A stretch of 64,000 nucleotides of DNA from Beduinella massiliensis (GCF_900199405.1 NZ_LT963430.1:2883605-2947604); one strand, 5' to 3'. Counted from the stretch's first letter, positions 16,714-25,536 are shown. The notes: generated by a model not told the origin, from the letters alone. Numbers and translations are program-made.

Positions 16714-18443
16714 GAGGCTTTCTCCTCCTCTGCATGCTGCGACAGGGCGATCTGCCGGTAGACCTCGCAGCCCTCCATCAATTCTTCGTGCGTGCCTATG
16801 CCGGCGATGCGGCCGTCGTCGAGCACCACGATGCGGTCCGCGTGGCGGATCGTCGAGATGCGCTGCGCGACGATGAACACCGTGGCCTCCTTCGTCTGCG
16901 CCGCAAGCGCCCTGCGAAGGCGAGCGTCCGTCTCAAAGTCCAGCGCGGAGAAGCTGTCGTCGAAGATGTACACCTCGGGATGCCGGATCAGCGCCCGGGC
17001 GATGCACAGCCTCTGGCGCTGGCCGCCGGAGAAGTTCGTGCCTCCCTGAGCGACGGGGGCGTCCAGCCCATCGGGCAGCGCGCGCACGAAGTCCTCCGCC
17101 TGCGCCGTACGCAGTGCCTGCCACATCTGCTCATCCGTCGCGCCCTCCAGCCCCTGGTTCAGGTTGGAGCGAATCGTACCGCTGAACAGAAACGCCTTCT
17201 GCGGCACGTAGCCGATGCGCGCGCGAAGCTGCGCCTGCGTCATGTCGCGCACGTCCGTGCCCGAAAGCAGGATGCGTCCGCCGGAGACGTCGAACATGCG
17301 GGGGATCAGGTCGATCAGCGTGGACTTGCCGCTGCCGGTCGAGCCGATGATCGCGGTCGTCTCCCCCGCATGCGACGTAAACGCGATGTGCGAGAGCACG
17401 TCCTCCTGCGCGCCGGGGTAGGCGAAGCGCACGTCCTCAAAGGCGACCTCTCCGCGCGCGGGCAGGCGCTCCGCCGGGTGTTCTGGGTCTTCCATGGACG
17501 GCTCCACGGAGAGCACCTCTACGATGCGCTCGGCCGAGGCCTGCGCGCGCGGCAGCATGACGAAGATCATGCTGAGCATCATCAGAGACATCAGGATCAT
17601 TGTCGCATAATTGATGAAGGCCTGCATGGCGCCGACGTTCATGGCCCCCATGTCGATGCGCTTGGAACCGAACCAGAGGATCGCCACGGTGACGAGATTG
17701 AGGATCAGCATCATGCCGGGCATCATGATGCCCATCAGCTTGCCCACGCGCGTGGATACGTCCTTCAGGTCAAGGTTGGCTTCCTCAAAGCGGCGCTCCT
17801 CGTCGTGCGTGCGGCCGAAGGCGCGGATGACGCGCATGCCGCTGAGCACCTCGCGCAGCACCAGATTGATGCGGTCTATCTTCTTCTGCATCGACATGAA
17901 GTAGGGCAGTCCCTTTTTGATCGCGAGCACGATCAAACCCGCGATCAGCGGCAGCGCCGCGACGATGACCCAGGAGAGCGCCACGTCCTGCGACAGCGCC
18001 ATGACCACGCCGCCCAGGCACATCAGCGGTGCCATGACCATCATGCGCATGAACATCATGACGACGTTCTGCACCTGTTGTACGTCGTTGGTCGTGCGCG
18101 TGATGAGAGACGGCGCGCCGAAGCGGTTCATGTCCTCCTGCGAGAAGGATTCGACCTTGTGAAAGATCGCGCCGCGCAGTTCCTTGCCAAAGCCCATGGC
18201 CGCGCGCGAAGAAAAGTAGCCTGCCACGACCGTCGCCGCGGCCGACAGCAGCACGAAGAGCAGCATGATGCCGCCTTGCTGCAGCACGAAGGCGACGCTG
18301 GGCTCCGGACGAATGATTTCGTTGGTAATCTTCGCGTTGACCGAGGGCAGCAGCAGTTCCACCAGGCACTGCACCACGACCAGCCCGATCGCGCAAAGGG
18401 CCCATTTCAGGTAAGGGCGCAAATAATGAAGCAGTCGTTTCAT
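16710..18443 (-). CDS. ABC exporter half-transporter (degenerate-site subunit)
   Basis: The 577-residue partner has six membrane segments and an ABC domain with Walker A GSTGSGKSTLIDLI, canonical signature [16 protein letters not shown] and Walker B VYIFDDSFSALD. The residue after Walker B is Asp instead of the catalytic Glu, and the switch region is AQRIST rather than AHR. This matches the known asymmetry of heterodimeric exporters with one consensus and one degenerate ATP site. It overlaps marR upstream and the 608-residue gene downstream by four bases each. Confidence 0.9.
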   Translation of the reverse strand: MKRLLHYLRPYLKWALCAIGLVVVQCLVELLLPSVNAKITNEIIRPEPSVAFVLQQGGIMLLFVLLSAAATVVAGYFSSRAAMGFGKELRGAIFHKVESFSQEDMNRFGAPSLITRTTNDVQQVQNVVMMFMRMMVMAPLMCLGGVVMALSQDVALSWVIVAALPLIAGLIVLAIKKGLPYFMSMQKKIDRINLVLREVLSGMRVIRAFGRTHDEERRFEEANLDLKDVSTRVGKLMGIMMPGMMLILNLVTVAILWFGSKRIDMGAMNVGAMQAFINYATMILMSLMMLSMIFVMLPRAQASAERIVEVLSVEPSMEDPEHPAERLPARGEVAFEDVRFAYPGAQEDVLSHIAFTSHAGETTAIIGSTGSGKSTLIDLIPRMFDVSGGRILLSGTDVRDMTQAQLRARIGYVPQKAFLFSGTIRSNLNQGLEGATDEQMWQALRTAQAEDFVRALPDGLDAPVAQGGTNFSGGQRQRLCIARALIRHPEVYIFDDSFSALDFETDARLRRALAAQTKEATVFIVAQRISTIRHADRIVVLDDGRIAGIGTHEELMEGCEVYRQIALSQHAEEEKAS

Positions 18444-18895
18444 AAGCTCGAAGATTCCTCCTTAGGCAATTTTCCCGCGATGGCGGCGCTGAGCCGCTCG
18501 AGCATGTCGGAAAGCTGCCGCCGCTCTTCCTGCGTCAGCGTCCCGAAGATGTCCTTTCCCATCTGTTCAATCGTATCTTTCAGCCGCATGACCACCGCCC
18601 GCCCCTCCGGCGTCAGCCGCAGGCGCGTCACGCGCTGGTCGTGTTCGTCCGTGTGGCGCTGCACGAGTCCCTTGCCGGCCATGCGGCGAAGCATGACCGT
18701 CAGCGTAGCCGGTTTGACGGACATCGCCTCGGCGAGCTCCCGCTGGCTGATGTCTTCCCTGTGCATGAGCGCCATCAGCATCTGCGGCTGACCCGGGTAC
18801 AGGCCGAGCGCCTCCAGCTGCGCATAAGATATCAGAAAGCAATGCCTGTTAAATCGCATCATTGACTGAAGCAGCGCGTGATATTCGCCCTCCAT
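18440..18895 (-). CDS. MarR-family transcriptional regulator
   Basis: The 151-residue winged-helix protein shows the MarR core ISQRELAEAMSVKPATLTVM (recognition helix) and LVQRHTDEHDQRVTRLRLTPEG (wing). It is the first gene of a three-gene operon with the exporter pair, overlapping it by four bases, so it likely autorepresses and controls the exporter in response to a toxic ligand. It has a near-consensus promoter at 18958-18986. An ATG follows GAGGAAGACAGT. Confidence 0.9.
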   Translation of the reverse strand: MEGEYHALLQSMMRFNRHCFLISYAQLEALGLYPGQPQMLMALMHREDISQRELAEAMSVKPATLTVMLRRMAGKGLVQRHTDEHDQRVTRLRLTPEGRAVVMRLKDTIEQMGKDIFGTLTQEERRQLSDMLERLSAAIAGKLPKEESSSL

Positions 18896-18957
18896 ACTGT
18901 CTTCCTCCCCGGTTTTTCGCGCAACGATTAGCCGTCAAACTTTTAAAAGCGGGCACC

Positions 18958-18986
18958 ATTGTAGCACAAGCAGGAAAACAAGTCAA
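18958..18986 (-). promoter_or_regulatory. marR-exporter operon promoter
   Basis: Minus strand TTGACT, 17 bp, TACAAT. The flanks contain CAAG/CTTG words (TTGCTTGACTTG and AACAAGATAT) that could be MarR binding half-sites. Confidence 0.75.
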
Positions 18987-19049
18987 GCAAGGCGAACCTA
19001 TATCTTGTTTTCAACATCATACCGGTCAATGAACCAAAGGAGACAGCGC

Positions 19050-19925
19050 ATGCCCGCATCCTATCTGCATCAGTCCGTCGCCCGCGCCGTGACTGGCGGC
19101 AGCCCCGCCGCGCTCGCCGGCGCCGAGGGACCCGACCCCCTCTTCTATTGCTTCCACCATGCGAAGGGCGCGCCTTTGCCCTTCGCGCTCGGCAGCCGCC
19201 TGCACAAGTCGCGCACGGGCGCATTTCTGCTCTCCCTGCTGCGCAGTGCGAAGACGCCTGCCCAGCGTGACTATGCGCTGGGCTTTCTGACGCACTATGC
19301 GACGGACACCACGTTTCATCCCTTTGTCTACGCGCACGCAAACGCGCCGGAAGGCAAGTATTCAACGAACCTGCACTGCACGCTCGAACACGCGCTCGAC
19401 GCGTGGCTCTACCGAATAGAGGGGCACGAAACCGGCACACCCCGCCATATGGCGGGCGTCGCCGCGCTTCGCCCCGACGAATGCGAGGAAATCGCAAAAC
19501 TGCTCTGCACCGCGGTGCTTGAAACCTATTCCGATGTGCACGTTCAGCCCGCCTTTTTCCAACACGCGTTCAAAGACAGCGCGGCGCTCACGCGCATTCT
19601 GCACAGCCCAGGCGGCACCAAATATGCGGTCTTCGGCGCGCTGGCCCGTCCCTTCGGCCTGAAAAAGACGCTGCATGCGCACATGGTGCCCACGCGCCTG
19701 CCGGAAGGGGATTTTTTAAACCTCGCGCGGGACACCTGGGAAAGCCCCTTTGAATCCGGTGAACGGAGGGACAGCGTTCCGGAGCTGCTGGCTGCCGCCA
19801 AGGCGCGGGCTGCGTCGTTCGTCTCCGCCGGCCGGGCGTATCTGGCCGGTGAAATGGCGGAGACGGAGCTGTCAGGCATTCTCGGCTCCATGAGCTACGA
19901 TTCGGGGCTGCCCTGCCGCGAATAA
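19050..19925 (+). CDS. Zinc-dependent phospholipase C-like protein
   Basis: The 291-residue protein resembles the bacterial zinc-dependent phospholipase C/S1-P1-nuclease-like helical family. Histidines recur in helical contexts: ASYLHQSVARAV, PDPLFYCFHHAKG, LGFLTHYATDTTFHPFVYAH and CTLEHALDAWLY. These would hold zinc ions in family members. There is no signal peptide, so it may be cytosolic or act on an unknown phosphoester. The start at 19050 follows AAAGGAG; an upstream in-frame ATG lacks a site. It lies 23 bases before the small HD hydrolase and is probably co-transcribed. Confidence 0.7.
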   Translation: MPASYLHQSVARAVTGGSPAALAGAEGPDPLFYCFHHAKGAPLPFALGSRLHKSRTGAFLLSLLRSAKTPAQRDYALGFLTHYATDTTFHPFVYAHANAPEGKYSTNLHCTLEHALDAWLYRIEGHETGTPRHMAGVAALRPDECEEIAKLLCTAVLETYSDVHVQPAFFQHAFKDSAALTRILHSPGGTKYAVFGALARPFGLKKTLHAHMVPTRLPEGDFLNLARDTWESPFESGERRDSVPELLAAAKARAASFVSAGRAYLAGEMAETELSGILGSMSYDSGLPCRE

Positions 19926-19948
19926 CAAAAGACGAGGAGGTCTTCAGC

Positions 19949-20392
19949 ATGATCTACACTCCGCTGACGCGCAAGGCCCTGCGCATCGCCTATGCCGCCC
20001 ATCACGGGCAGGTCGAGTGGGACGGCGTGCCCTACATCTTTCACCCGCTGCACCTCGCGGAGCAGATGAAGGACGAGACCGCCACCGCCGTCGCGCTGCT
20101 GCATGACGTGGTCGAGGATACGAAGCTCACGCTCAGCGACCTGCGTGCGGAAGGATTTCCCGAACGCGTCCTGGAGTCCGTTTCCCTGCTCACGCACGAC
20201 AGGGCCGTCCCCTATGCGGACTACGTGGCGCGGCTCGCCAAGGACCCCGTCGCGCGCGCCGTCAAGCTGGCGGACCTTCGCCACAACATGGACGTCACGC
20301 GGCTGGAGCACATCGGTCCAAGGGAGGCTGAGCGGCTGGAGCGCTACCGCGCGGCGCGCGTATTTCTGGAAAGCTTTGGCCCGGACCGCTGA
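19949..20392 (+). CDS. Small HD-domain (p)ppGpp hydrolase-like protein
   Basis: The 147-residue stand-alone HD protein resembles the hydrolase domain of RelA/SpoT and MESH1-type enzymes. Metal ligands are seen in AAHHGQVEWDGVPYIFHPLH, the HD pair in ALLHDVVEDTKLT, and the last Asp in VKLADLRHNMD. It could hydrolyse (p)ppGpp or another phosphorylated nucleotide with Mn2+. There is no synthetase or TGS/ACT domain. GAGGAGG precedes the ATG. Context with the phospholipase-like gene gives no clear pathway. Confidence 0.75.
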   Translation: MIYTPLTRKALRIAYAAHHGQVEWDGVPYIFHPLHLAEQMKDETATAVALLHDVVEDTKLTLSDLRAEGFPERVLESVSLLTHDRAVPYADYVARLAKDPVARAVKLADLRHNMDVTRLEHIGPREAERLERYRAARVFLESFGPDR

Positions 20393-20398
20393 TTTCTA

Positions 20399-20427
20399 TT
20401 GCAATTCCTGTGCGCTGCCCTTATAAT
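20399..20427 (+). promoter_or_regulatory. folT promoter
   Basis: TTGCAA, 17 bp, TATAAT, located right after the HD gene stop and upstream of the THF riboswitch. Confidence 0.8.
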
Positions 20428-20454
20428 AAGGCTGTCTCCTGTGATTCGTCAGAT

Positions 20455-20569
20455 GGCAGGGATCGCCAAGGCGATGACGGTTCAGGCGCGTCAAGTGCTC
20501 ATGTACGGGAATACCATGGGACGAAGAAGCCTTTATGGCTTCGCGGTGGCTGAGCCGACCCCGACTGCC
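20455..20569 (+). promoter_or_regulatory. Tetrahydrofolate (THF) riboswitch
   Basis: P1 is GGCAG/CTGCC. Inside are the conserved THF-I words CGCGTCAAGTG, GGGAATACC, ACGAAG and GCGGTGGCTGAGCC in order. This matches the CGCGUUAAGUG...ACGAAGC...GCGGUGAAUC pattern of the folT/folE-associated THF riboswitch. It lies directly upstream of folT. Confidence 0.85.
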
Positions 20570-20578
20570 CTTCTGTTT

Positions 20579-20630
20579 CGGGCACCTCTGCGAATCCGTT
20601 CCTTTCCGATTTGCGGGAGGTGCTTTTTTC
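20579..20630 (+). terminator. folT leader terminator containing the ribosome binding site
   Basis: GGCACCTCTGCGAATC pairs with GATTTGCGGGAGGTGC, followed by TTTTTTC and then the folT ATG. The Shine-Dalgarno GGGAGG lies inside the right arm, so one structure could stop transcription and hide the ribosome binding site. Confidence 0.85.
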
Positions 20631-21182
20631 ATGCAGCATATTTCTGTCGGCTCATCCTTCTCCGCGTCTGCCTCGTCGCTCAGGCGAACGTACACGCTCG
20701 CGCTCACGGGCGTCCTCATCGCCATGCAGCTCGCTCTTTCCTCTGTGGCGGTCTACGTCACCGCGGACATGCGCATCACGTTCGGCTTTCTCACCATCGC
20801 GGCGACGGCTACGCTGTTCGGCCCCGTCGTCGCGGGCGTGCACGGCGCGCTGGCCGACATCCTGGCCTGCTTCCTCTTCCCCGCGGGAGCTTATTTCCCC
20901 GGCTATACGCTCACCGCCCTGCTGGTCGGCCTGCTTTACGGCCTGTTCTTCTACCGGCGTGAGGTGCGTCTGTGGCACGTGCTCGTAGCGCAGCTCGTCG
21001 TTGACCTGCTTTGCCACGTGCTGCTCAACACGCTCTGGCGCTCGATGACCGGCGGCAGCGCGATGATGGCGCTGCTGCCCGTGCGGCTGCTCAAAAATGC
21101 GCTGTGTTATCCGGTCAACTGCGCGCTGCTCTACTTCCTGCACCGGCTGCTCCGGCGCCTTCCCGCGTCGCTGAAAAGGTAG
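20631..21182 (+). CDS. folT: Folate ECF transporter substrate-binding subunit FolT
   Basis: The 183-residue S-component has about six membrane helices. It carries the S-component features LALTGVLIAMQLALSSVAVY, the ITFGFLTIAATATLFGPVVAGV loop and HGALADILACFLFPAGAYFPG typical of FolT. It binds folate or 5-formyl-THF at the outer face and needs a shared energising module (EcfT plus two ATPases) encoded elsewhere. The start at 20631 lies immediately after the terminator U-tract. Riboswitch control means expression falls when THF is abundant. Confidence 0.9.
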   Translation: MQHISVGSSFSASASSLRRTYTLALTGVLIAMQLALSSVAVYVTADMRITFGFLTIAATATLFGPVVAGVHGALADILACFLFPAGAYFPGYTLTALLVGLLYGLFFYRREVRLWHVLVAQLVVDLLCHVLLNTLWRSMTGGSAMMALLPVRLLKNALCYPVNCALLYFLHRLLRRLPASLKR

Positions 21183-21196
21183 CGATAAAACCGAAT

Positions 21197-21230
21197 CCGC
21201 CCACCGTGGAAACAGACGGTGGGCGGTGTT
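21197..21230 (+). terminator. folT terminator
   Basis: A stem CCGCCCACCGT / ACGGTGGGCGG is followed by TGTTTATC. It lies 15 bases after the folT stop. Confidence 0.7.
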
Positions 21231-21254
21231 TATCACGCTGATAAGGAGTGTTAC

Positions 21255-22694
21255 ATGCACATGGTATCCGTTCGAAAGCATTCCCGTGAGGCGCTCTTTG
21301 CGCTCTGCTTTGCGTCTCTGGTCTGCATTGCTGCGTTTCTCTGCTTTTATAAGCTCGATCGTGCCGCTATCGCAAACTGGGACGAAGCGCGTCACGGCGT
21401 CAACGCCTACGAAATGCTGCAAGGCGGAAACCCTGCGGTGAACACGTATGCCTATGCGCCTGACATGTACAACCTAAAGCCGCCGCTCGTCACCTGGGCG
21501 ATCGCGCTCGGGTATCGCCTGTTCGGCTATAACGAGCTGGGGCTTCGCTTCTTCTCCGCCCTTTCGCTCTTTTGCACGATCCTGCTGATCGCGGTCTACA
21601 CGTTGAAGCACTACGGAAAAACGGCCTCGCTTTGCTGCCTTTTCATCTCGCTATGCTATTCCTGTCTTTACTTCGACCACTGGGGACGCTCGGGCGATCC
21701 CGACGCGATTTACATCCTCTTCTTTACCCTTTCCATGCTGAGCATGTCCTATATCCCGCAAAAGCCTCAAGCGCTTTACGCGGCGGGCTTCTTCTTCAGC
21801 CTTGCGTTTCTGTCCAAGAGCTTTCACGCTCTTTCTATCGTGGCCATCGGCGGTTTGTTTCTCCTGCTTACAGGGACGTTCTTCCGCCTCCGTCCGCGTC
21901 AGTGGTTCCTCTTTTTGTGCAGCTCTTTTCTCCCCATCTTTGCCTGGGCTGCGTTCCGCTTTGTTCAGCCGGACGGCCCCGCCTTTTTCAGACAGATGAT
22001 CGGCTACGATCTCCTTCGGCGCAGCGGCGAAGCGCTGGAGGGGCATCCAGGCGGCCTGCTTTACTACGTCGATTTTTTCAGGCAGAAACCCGATTTCTTC
22101 GCCTGCATATGCCTATGCTGTTACGGCCTGGCTCAACGCACCGCAAGCTCTCAGCCTCTCTCCGCACGCGCTCAAACGCTGCTGCTGTGGTTTACGGTCA
22201 CGCTCCTGTGCATTTCTTTCCCCCGGACAAAAATTTCCTGGTACGCTTATCCGGCCTTTTTGCCTTTGATAATCGCCGCTTCCGCTTCGCTTGCCGCGCT
22301 CCTGCGCCGTCTTACGTTCAAAACGTTCTGGCCCAATGCGGCGCTGCTGCTGCTATGCGCCGCCCTCCTCCTGCCCAACCTGAGCAGCAACCTGCAAAGG
22401 GTGCGGTCCAGCCGCTCCGACAGCATGATGCAGGTCTTTATGAAAAGCGCGCTGCAGGATCATGCCTTCAGGGGCCGCAGGCTCTATCGCACAGGGGATT
22501 GGCAGCAGGCGGAGCTTTTACAGGCCGAATTGTGCATGGACGCCCGCTGTGAGGACGGCGGAATCGACCGTTTTCTGCAGTCCGAAGCCGGCGCTTTGCT
22601 TCTATGCGAAGAAGAGGACATTACGCCGGCGCTGCGCACCCATTCACAGCTGTTGACGGTGATGGAAAGCTGCTATCTGTTCGAACGCCTGTAA
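21255..22694 (+). CDS. GT39-type membrane glycosyltransferase
   Basis: The 479-residue polytopic protein resembles ArnT/PMT-family (GT-C fold) glycosyltransferases, which use a polyprenyl-phosphate sugar and act outside the membrane. Near the N-terminus NWDEARHGVNAYEMLQGG carries the conserved acidic residue after the first helix. It is followed by PPLVTWAIALGYRLFGYNELGLRF and HWGRSGDPDAIYILFF, which match the GT39 loops; KISWYAYPAFLPLII matches the P-x-K/WYxxP region. About eleven membrane helices are visible. The start at 21255 follows AAGGAG. Its target is unknown; it stands alone between two terminators. Confidence 0.8.
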   Translation: MHMVSVRKHSREALFALCFASLVCIAAFLCFYKLDRAAIANWDEARHGVNAYEMLQGGNPAVNTYAYAPDMYNLKPPLVTWAIALGYRLFGYNELGLRFFSALSLFCTILLIAVYTLKHYGKTASLCCLFISLCYSCLYFDHWGRSGDPDAIYILFFTLSMLSMSYIPQKPQALYAAGFFFSLAFLSKSFHALSIVAIGGLFLLLTGTFFRLRPRQWFLFLCSSFLPIFAWAAFRFVQPDGPAFFRQMIGYDLLRRSGEALEGHPGGLLYYVDFFRQKPDFFACICLCCYGLAQRTASSQPLSARAQTLLLWFTVTLLCISFPRTKISWYAYPAFLPLIIAASASLAALLRRLTFKTFWPNAALLLLCAALLLPNLSSNLQRVRSSRSDSMMQVFMKSALQDHAFRGRRLYRTGDWQQAELLQAELCMDARCEDGGIDRFLQSEAGALLLCEEEDITPALRTHSQLLTVMESCYLFERL

Positions 22695-22705
22695 CGGCTG
22701 CGCGT

Positions 22706-22773
22706 CGATGCGCGGGATCCCGCGCATCGTTTCAACCTAAAAGTCCGCCGAAGCGCATGCTTCGGCGGACTTT
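22706..22773. terminator. 24-bp palindrome and bidirectional terminator
   Basis: A perfect 24-bp palindrome (CGATGCGCGGGA and its complement, 22706-22729) is followed by a 15-bp perfect stem AAAGTCCGCCGAAGC / GCTTCGGCGGACTTT (22740-22773). The second has A- and T-tracts on both sides and separates two convergent genes. Confidence 0.85.
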
Positions 22774-22782
22774 CATTTGCGC

Positions 22783-23706
22783 TTAGAAGCGCAGGAAGTA
22801 GGTGCTGATGTAACCGGTCTTGCCGTTGATTTCAACGAGCGTCCAGTCCGTGCCCTTGTCGAGCACGGTCACCTTCGTGCCCACCTTGTAGGTAGCCAGC
22901 ACGGTGCTGCTCAGGCTCGGGCCCTTGCGGAAGTTGACGATGGAGTTTCCGTTCGGGTTGTACAGCGTCGCACTCTTCGGCGAAGAGGTAATCTTCACGT
23001 ACTTGGCCATCATGTAGCCGTGCTTGCCGTCCACCTTGACTTCGTGCCAGGTCGAACCCTTCTTGAGGATCTGAACCTTGGTGCCATTCTTATAATAGCC
23101 GAGCACCTTGCTGTCCTGGGAGGCCTTCTCACGCAGCATCAGAACCTGCGTGCTCTTGGGGTTGTTGACCACGCCGTTCGCGACGACGCTGGAGCTGCCG
23201 CCGGAAGAACCGCCGGAAGAACCGGTGCTCAGATACTTCGCGGACATGTAGCCGACGTTGCCGCCGACCTGCACACGATACCAGGCAGAACCCTTCTGCA
23301 GCACCTCGACCTTGGTGCCCTTCGGATAAGAAGTGATGATGTCGGCGCTTTCGCTCGGAGCGGTACGCAGGTTCAGGCCACGCGTATTCGTGTTGACCGT
23401 CGCCGTGGCGATCACGCTGTCATTGCCGCTGGACAGGTACTTGGCCATCATGTAGCCGGTCTTGCCGCCGACCTGCACCTTGTGCCAGGTGTCTCCGCGC
23501 TCGATGATGTCAACCCAGGTGCCCGTCGGATATTGACCGAGGACCTTGGCGTCCGTGCTCGCCTCTTCGCGCAGGTTCAGCGCGCCGCCCTTGACGATCG
23601 CCGTATCACCGGCCATCGCCAGCAGAGGGAATACACACAGGAAGCAGAGCATCAGGAACATCGCGCATCTTTTGTACGACCCGGACTTGTAGGATTTCGT
23701 AATCAT
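22783..23706 (-). CDS. Secreted protein with four bacterial SH3 repeats
   Basis: The 307-residue product has a signal peptide (hydrophobic core ending PLLAMAGD) and four SH3b domains, each showing LNLR/LREE..VLGxYxxGTxVxIxxxGxxWxxVxVxGKxGYMxxKYL. The repeats lie at about 35-95, 98-160, 175-240 and 243-307, with a Gly/Ser linker between the second and third. Such domains bind cell-wall peptides. There is no catalytic domain, so it may be a wall-binding scaffold. The start at 23706 follows GAGGAGG. Monocistronic. Confidence 0.88.
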   Translation of the reverse strand: MITKSYKSGSYKRCAMFLMLCFLCVFPLLAMAGDTAIVKGGALNLREEASTDAKVLGQYPTGTWVDIIERGDTWHKVQVGGKTGYMMAKYLSSGNDSVIATATVNTNTRGLNLRTAPSESADIITSYPKGTKVEVLQKGSAWYRVQVGGNVGYMSAKYLSTGSSGGSSGGSSSVVANGVVNNPKSTQVLMLREKASQDSKVLGYYKNGTKVQILKKGSTWHEVKVDGKHGYMMAKYVKITSSPKSATLYNPNGNSIVNFRKGPSLSSTVLATYKVGTKVTVLDKGTDWTLVEINGKTGYISTYFLRF

Positions 23707-23844
23707 AGAGAAAACCTCCTCTTTATTTTCGGCAGGCACGGGGGTCGCTTCCGCACCGCCTTTCACACATCAAAACGGGCATTGACCGTCATTTATTCCA
23801 CTACGGAGGCTGGCAATGGATGGTAAACACCCCTTCTTGCACGC

Positions 23845-23869
23845 AAAAAGGGCCTTTTCAGCCCTTTTT
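23845..23869. terminator. Terminator of the pseudouridine synthase gene
   Basis: AAAAAGGGC CTTTTCA GCCCTTTTT is symmetric, so it could stop transcription on both strands. It directly follows the minus-strand stop at 23876. The remaining 23707-23844 is promoter/leader sequence of the SH3 gene with no other clear element. Confidence 0.85.
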
Positions 23870-23875
23870 CCCATT

Positions 23876-24745
23876 TTATACCTCGGACAGATCCCATGAA
23901 GGCGCCGTTTCGACCTGAACAGGACGGCCTGTGAACGGATGAGGAAACGCGAGGCGCGTCGCGCACAGCCGGTACATGCCTTCTTTTCCTCCCCCGCCGT
24001 ACAGCGGATCGCCCAGCAGCGGATGACCCAGCGCCGCCGCGTGCACACGAATCTGGTGCGTCCTGCCCGTATGAAGAAGAAAGCGAACGAGGCTGGCGTC
24101 TACGCCGTCTATCATGCCGCTGCGGACGGTTTCATAGTCCGTCCATGCATCCTTTCCCTCTATAGAGGAGACAAACCTCGCGGCGCCGCGTGCGGGGTCG
24201 TGGGCGATCGGAAGACGGATCGATCCTGCCGGCGGGATGAAGCTGCCCCGTACGACGCCGATGTATTCCTTGCGAAAGGAGCCTTCCTCCATCTCCTTCA
24301 TCAGCAATGCCTGCGCGCATCCATGCTTGGCGAAAAGCAAAACGCCCTCCGTTCCCACATCCAGGCGGTGAACGGGGTGCAAACAGACCGACGGTTCACG
24401 CTTCCGGACATACCCCAGCGCGATGTTGAGCAGGGAAACGCCGCCCCGATGCGGGTGCGTCTCGATGCCCGCAGGCTTGTGCAGCGCCAGCAGCGCGTCG
24501 TCCTCATAAAGCACGCGCACAGATCCCCAGACGGGCCGCACGGCCGTCGTTTCAGACGGCAGCGTCAGGGTTAAAAGGCTGCCCGCAGCGCCCCGCTGGT
24601 TCAGGTAAACCGTCCGTCCGTCCAGTTCGGCTTTTCCTTTCAGCCCGCCAGTCTGGGCGCAGGACAAGCCCAGACGCTCGCGCAGCACGGCGCGCAGTGT
24701 CAAGGATTCGTCCTCCGGCCGCAGGCGGTAGCGCAGCGTCAACAT
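23876..24745 (-). CDS. RluA-family pseudouridine synthase
   Basis: The 289-residue enzyme isomerises uridine in rRNA or tRNA. The catalytic aspartate is in VHRLDVGTEGVLLFAK (family HRLDxxTSG), preceded by LLALHKPAGIETHP and followed by the substrate-positioning RTHQIRVHAAALGHPLLGDPLYG. The N-terminal 65 residues form a short variant of the S4-like lead region. An ATG follows GAGGGGGCGCC. The exact RNA target (RluD, RluC or YjbO type) cannot be set from sequence. Confidence 0.9.
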   Translation of the reverse strand: MLTLRYRLRPEDESLTLRAVLRERLGLSCAQTGGLKGKAELDGRTVYLNQRGAAGSLLTLTLPSETTAVRPVWGSVRVLYEDDALLALHKPAGIETHPHRGGVSLLNIALGYVRKREPSVCLHPVHRLDVGTEGVLLFAKHGCAQALLMKEMEEGSFRKEYIGVVRGSFIPPAGSIRLPIAHDPARGAARFVSSIEGKDAWTDYETVRSGMIDGVDASLVRFLLHTGRTHQIRVHAAALGHPLLGDPLYGGGGKEGMYRLCATRLAFPHPFTGRPVQVETAPSWDLSEV

Positions 24746-24801
24746 AGGCGCCCCCTCCCGATCTTGGACATTCAGCGTGCAGCTACGCGAACAACCGAAT
24801 T

Positions 24802-25338
24802 TCAGCGTTGGGAAAGGTCGATCCAGTACCTTTCGAGATGCACCTGGCCCTTCGGCTCAAACACGGTGGATTCGTAAACGCCGCCGTTTGCCATGATCGC
24901 CTTTTTGCTGCCGATATTCGCGTCGATACAGGTGATCAGCACCCTTTCAAGGCCGATTTCCCTGCAAAACGGCAGGCTGTCTTGCAGCATTTGGGTCGCA
25001 TAGCCCTTCCTGCGTTCAGAAGGACGAACCGAATAGCCGATGTGCCCCCCGTATATCCGCAGAAAGTCGTTGAAGCAATGTCTGGCCTGAATCATCCCGA
25101 CGATTCTGCCGTCCTTCTCCCGCACATAGATGAACTGCGTCGATGGCACGCCATTCGCGGGAACCGTCTCTTTTCGCGCCATCTTCTCGACCTGAGCGAG
25201 CCAATCCACCGGATTCTCCATCCGCTTTAGGGAACCGCAGCCGTCCAAGGAGCTTCCATCCTCCAAAAACGCCCGGCGGTACGACGCGATCTCTGCGGAA
25301 AAAGCGGCGTTGGGTTTTATCAAAGTTAACCGTTCCAT
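24802..25338 (-). CDS. GNAT-family N-acetyltransferase
   Basis: The 178-residue protein shows the GNAT core. A central beta strand FIYVREKDGRIVGMIQARH is followed by acetyl-CoA binding motif A in IGYSVRPSERRKGYATQML (R-x-x-G-Y-A), then VLITCIDANIGSKKAIMANGG. The late FEPKGQVHLERYWIDL is typical of YjcK/RimJ-like acceptors of small molecules. The ATG is preceded by AGAGGTGGAGG. Substrate unknown. It is downstream of an intergenic region with a terminator and the repeat motif, so it is probably transcribed alone from a TATAAT-containing promoter near 25395. Confidence 0.8.
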   Translation of the reverse strand: MERLTLIKPNAAFSAEIASYRRAFLEDGSSLDGCGSLKRMENPVDWLAQVEKMARKETVPANGVPSTQFIYVREKDGRIVGMIQARHCFNDFLRIYGGHIGYSVRPSERRKGYATQMLQDSLPFCREIGLERVLITCIDANIGSKKAIMANGGVYESTVFEPKGQVHLERYWIDLSQR

Positions 25339-25457
25339 CCTCCACCTCTTAGACCGGTTTCTGCGGTTTTATTCCATCGTTTGAAGCAAATTATAGCATA
25401 TCCCGCTGGAAATGACAAACCTGCGCGCGGCCGGTCGTGTTATCCCTTTGGGAAACG

Positions 25458-25486
25458 AAAAAAGAGGGACCGGCATCGTCCCTCCT
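25458..25486 (-). terminator. Terminator of the BMP-type importer/OPRTase operon
   Basis: Minus strand GAGGGACGATGCCGGTCCCTC followed by TTTTTTC. A second hairpin, GGCCAT..ATGGCC, lies just upstream, repeating the tandem-hairpin arrangement seen at 3041-3096. Confidence 0.85.
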
Positions 25487-25536
25487 CTGGCCATTGGCAA
25501 AACCGATGGCCCCGTGCAGAATAAAGGGAAAGGCTT

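Noticed and set aside
16734-18791. A long plus-strand frame opposite the ABC exporter gene
   Set aside because: Composition (His/Arg/Ala/Asp-rich), lack of start signals and the clear function of the opposite strand show it is a shadow.
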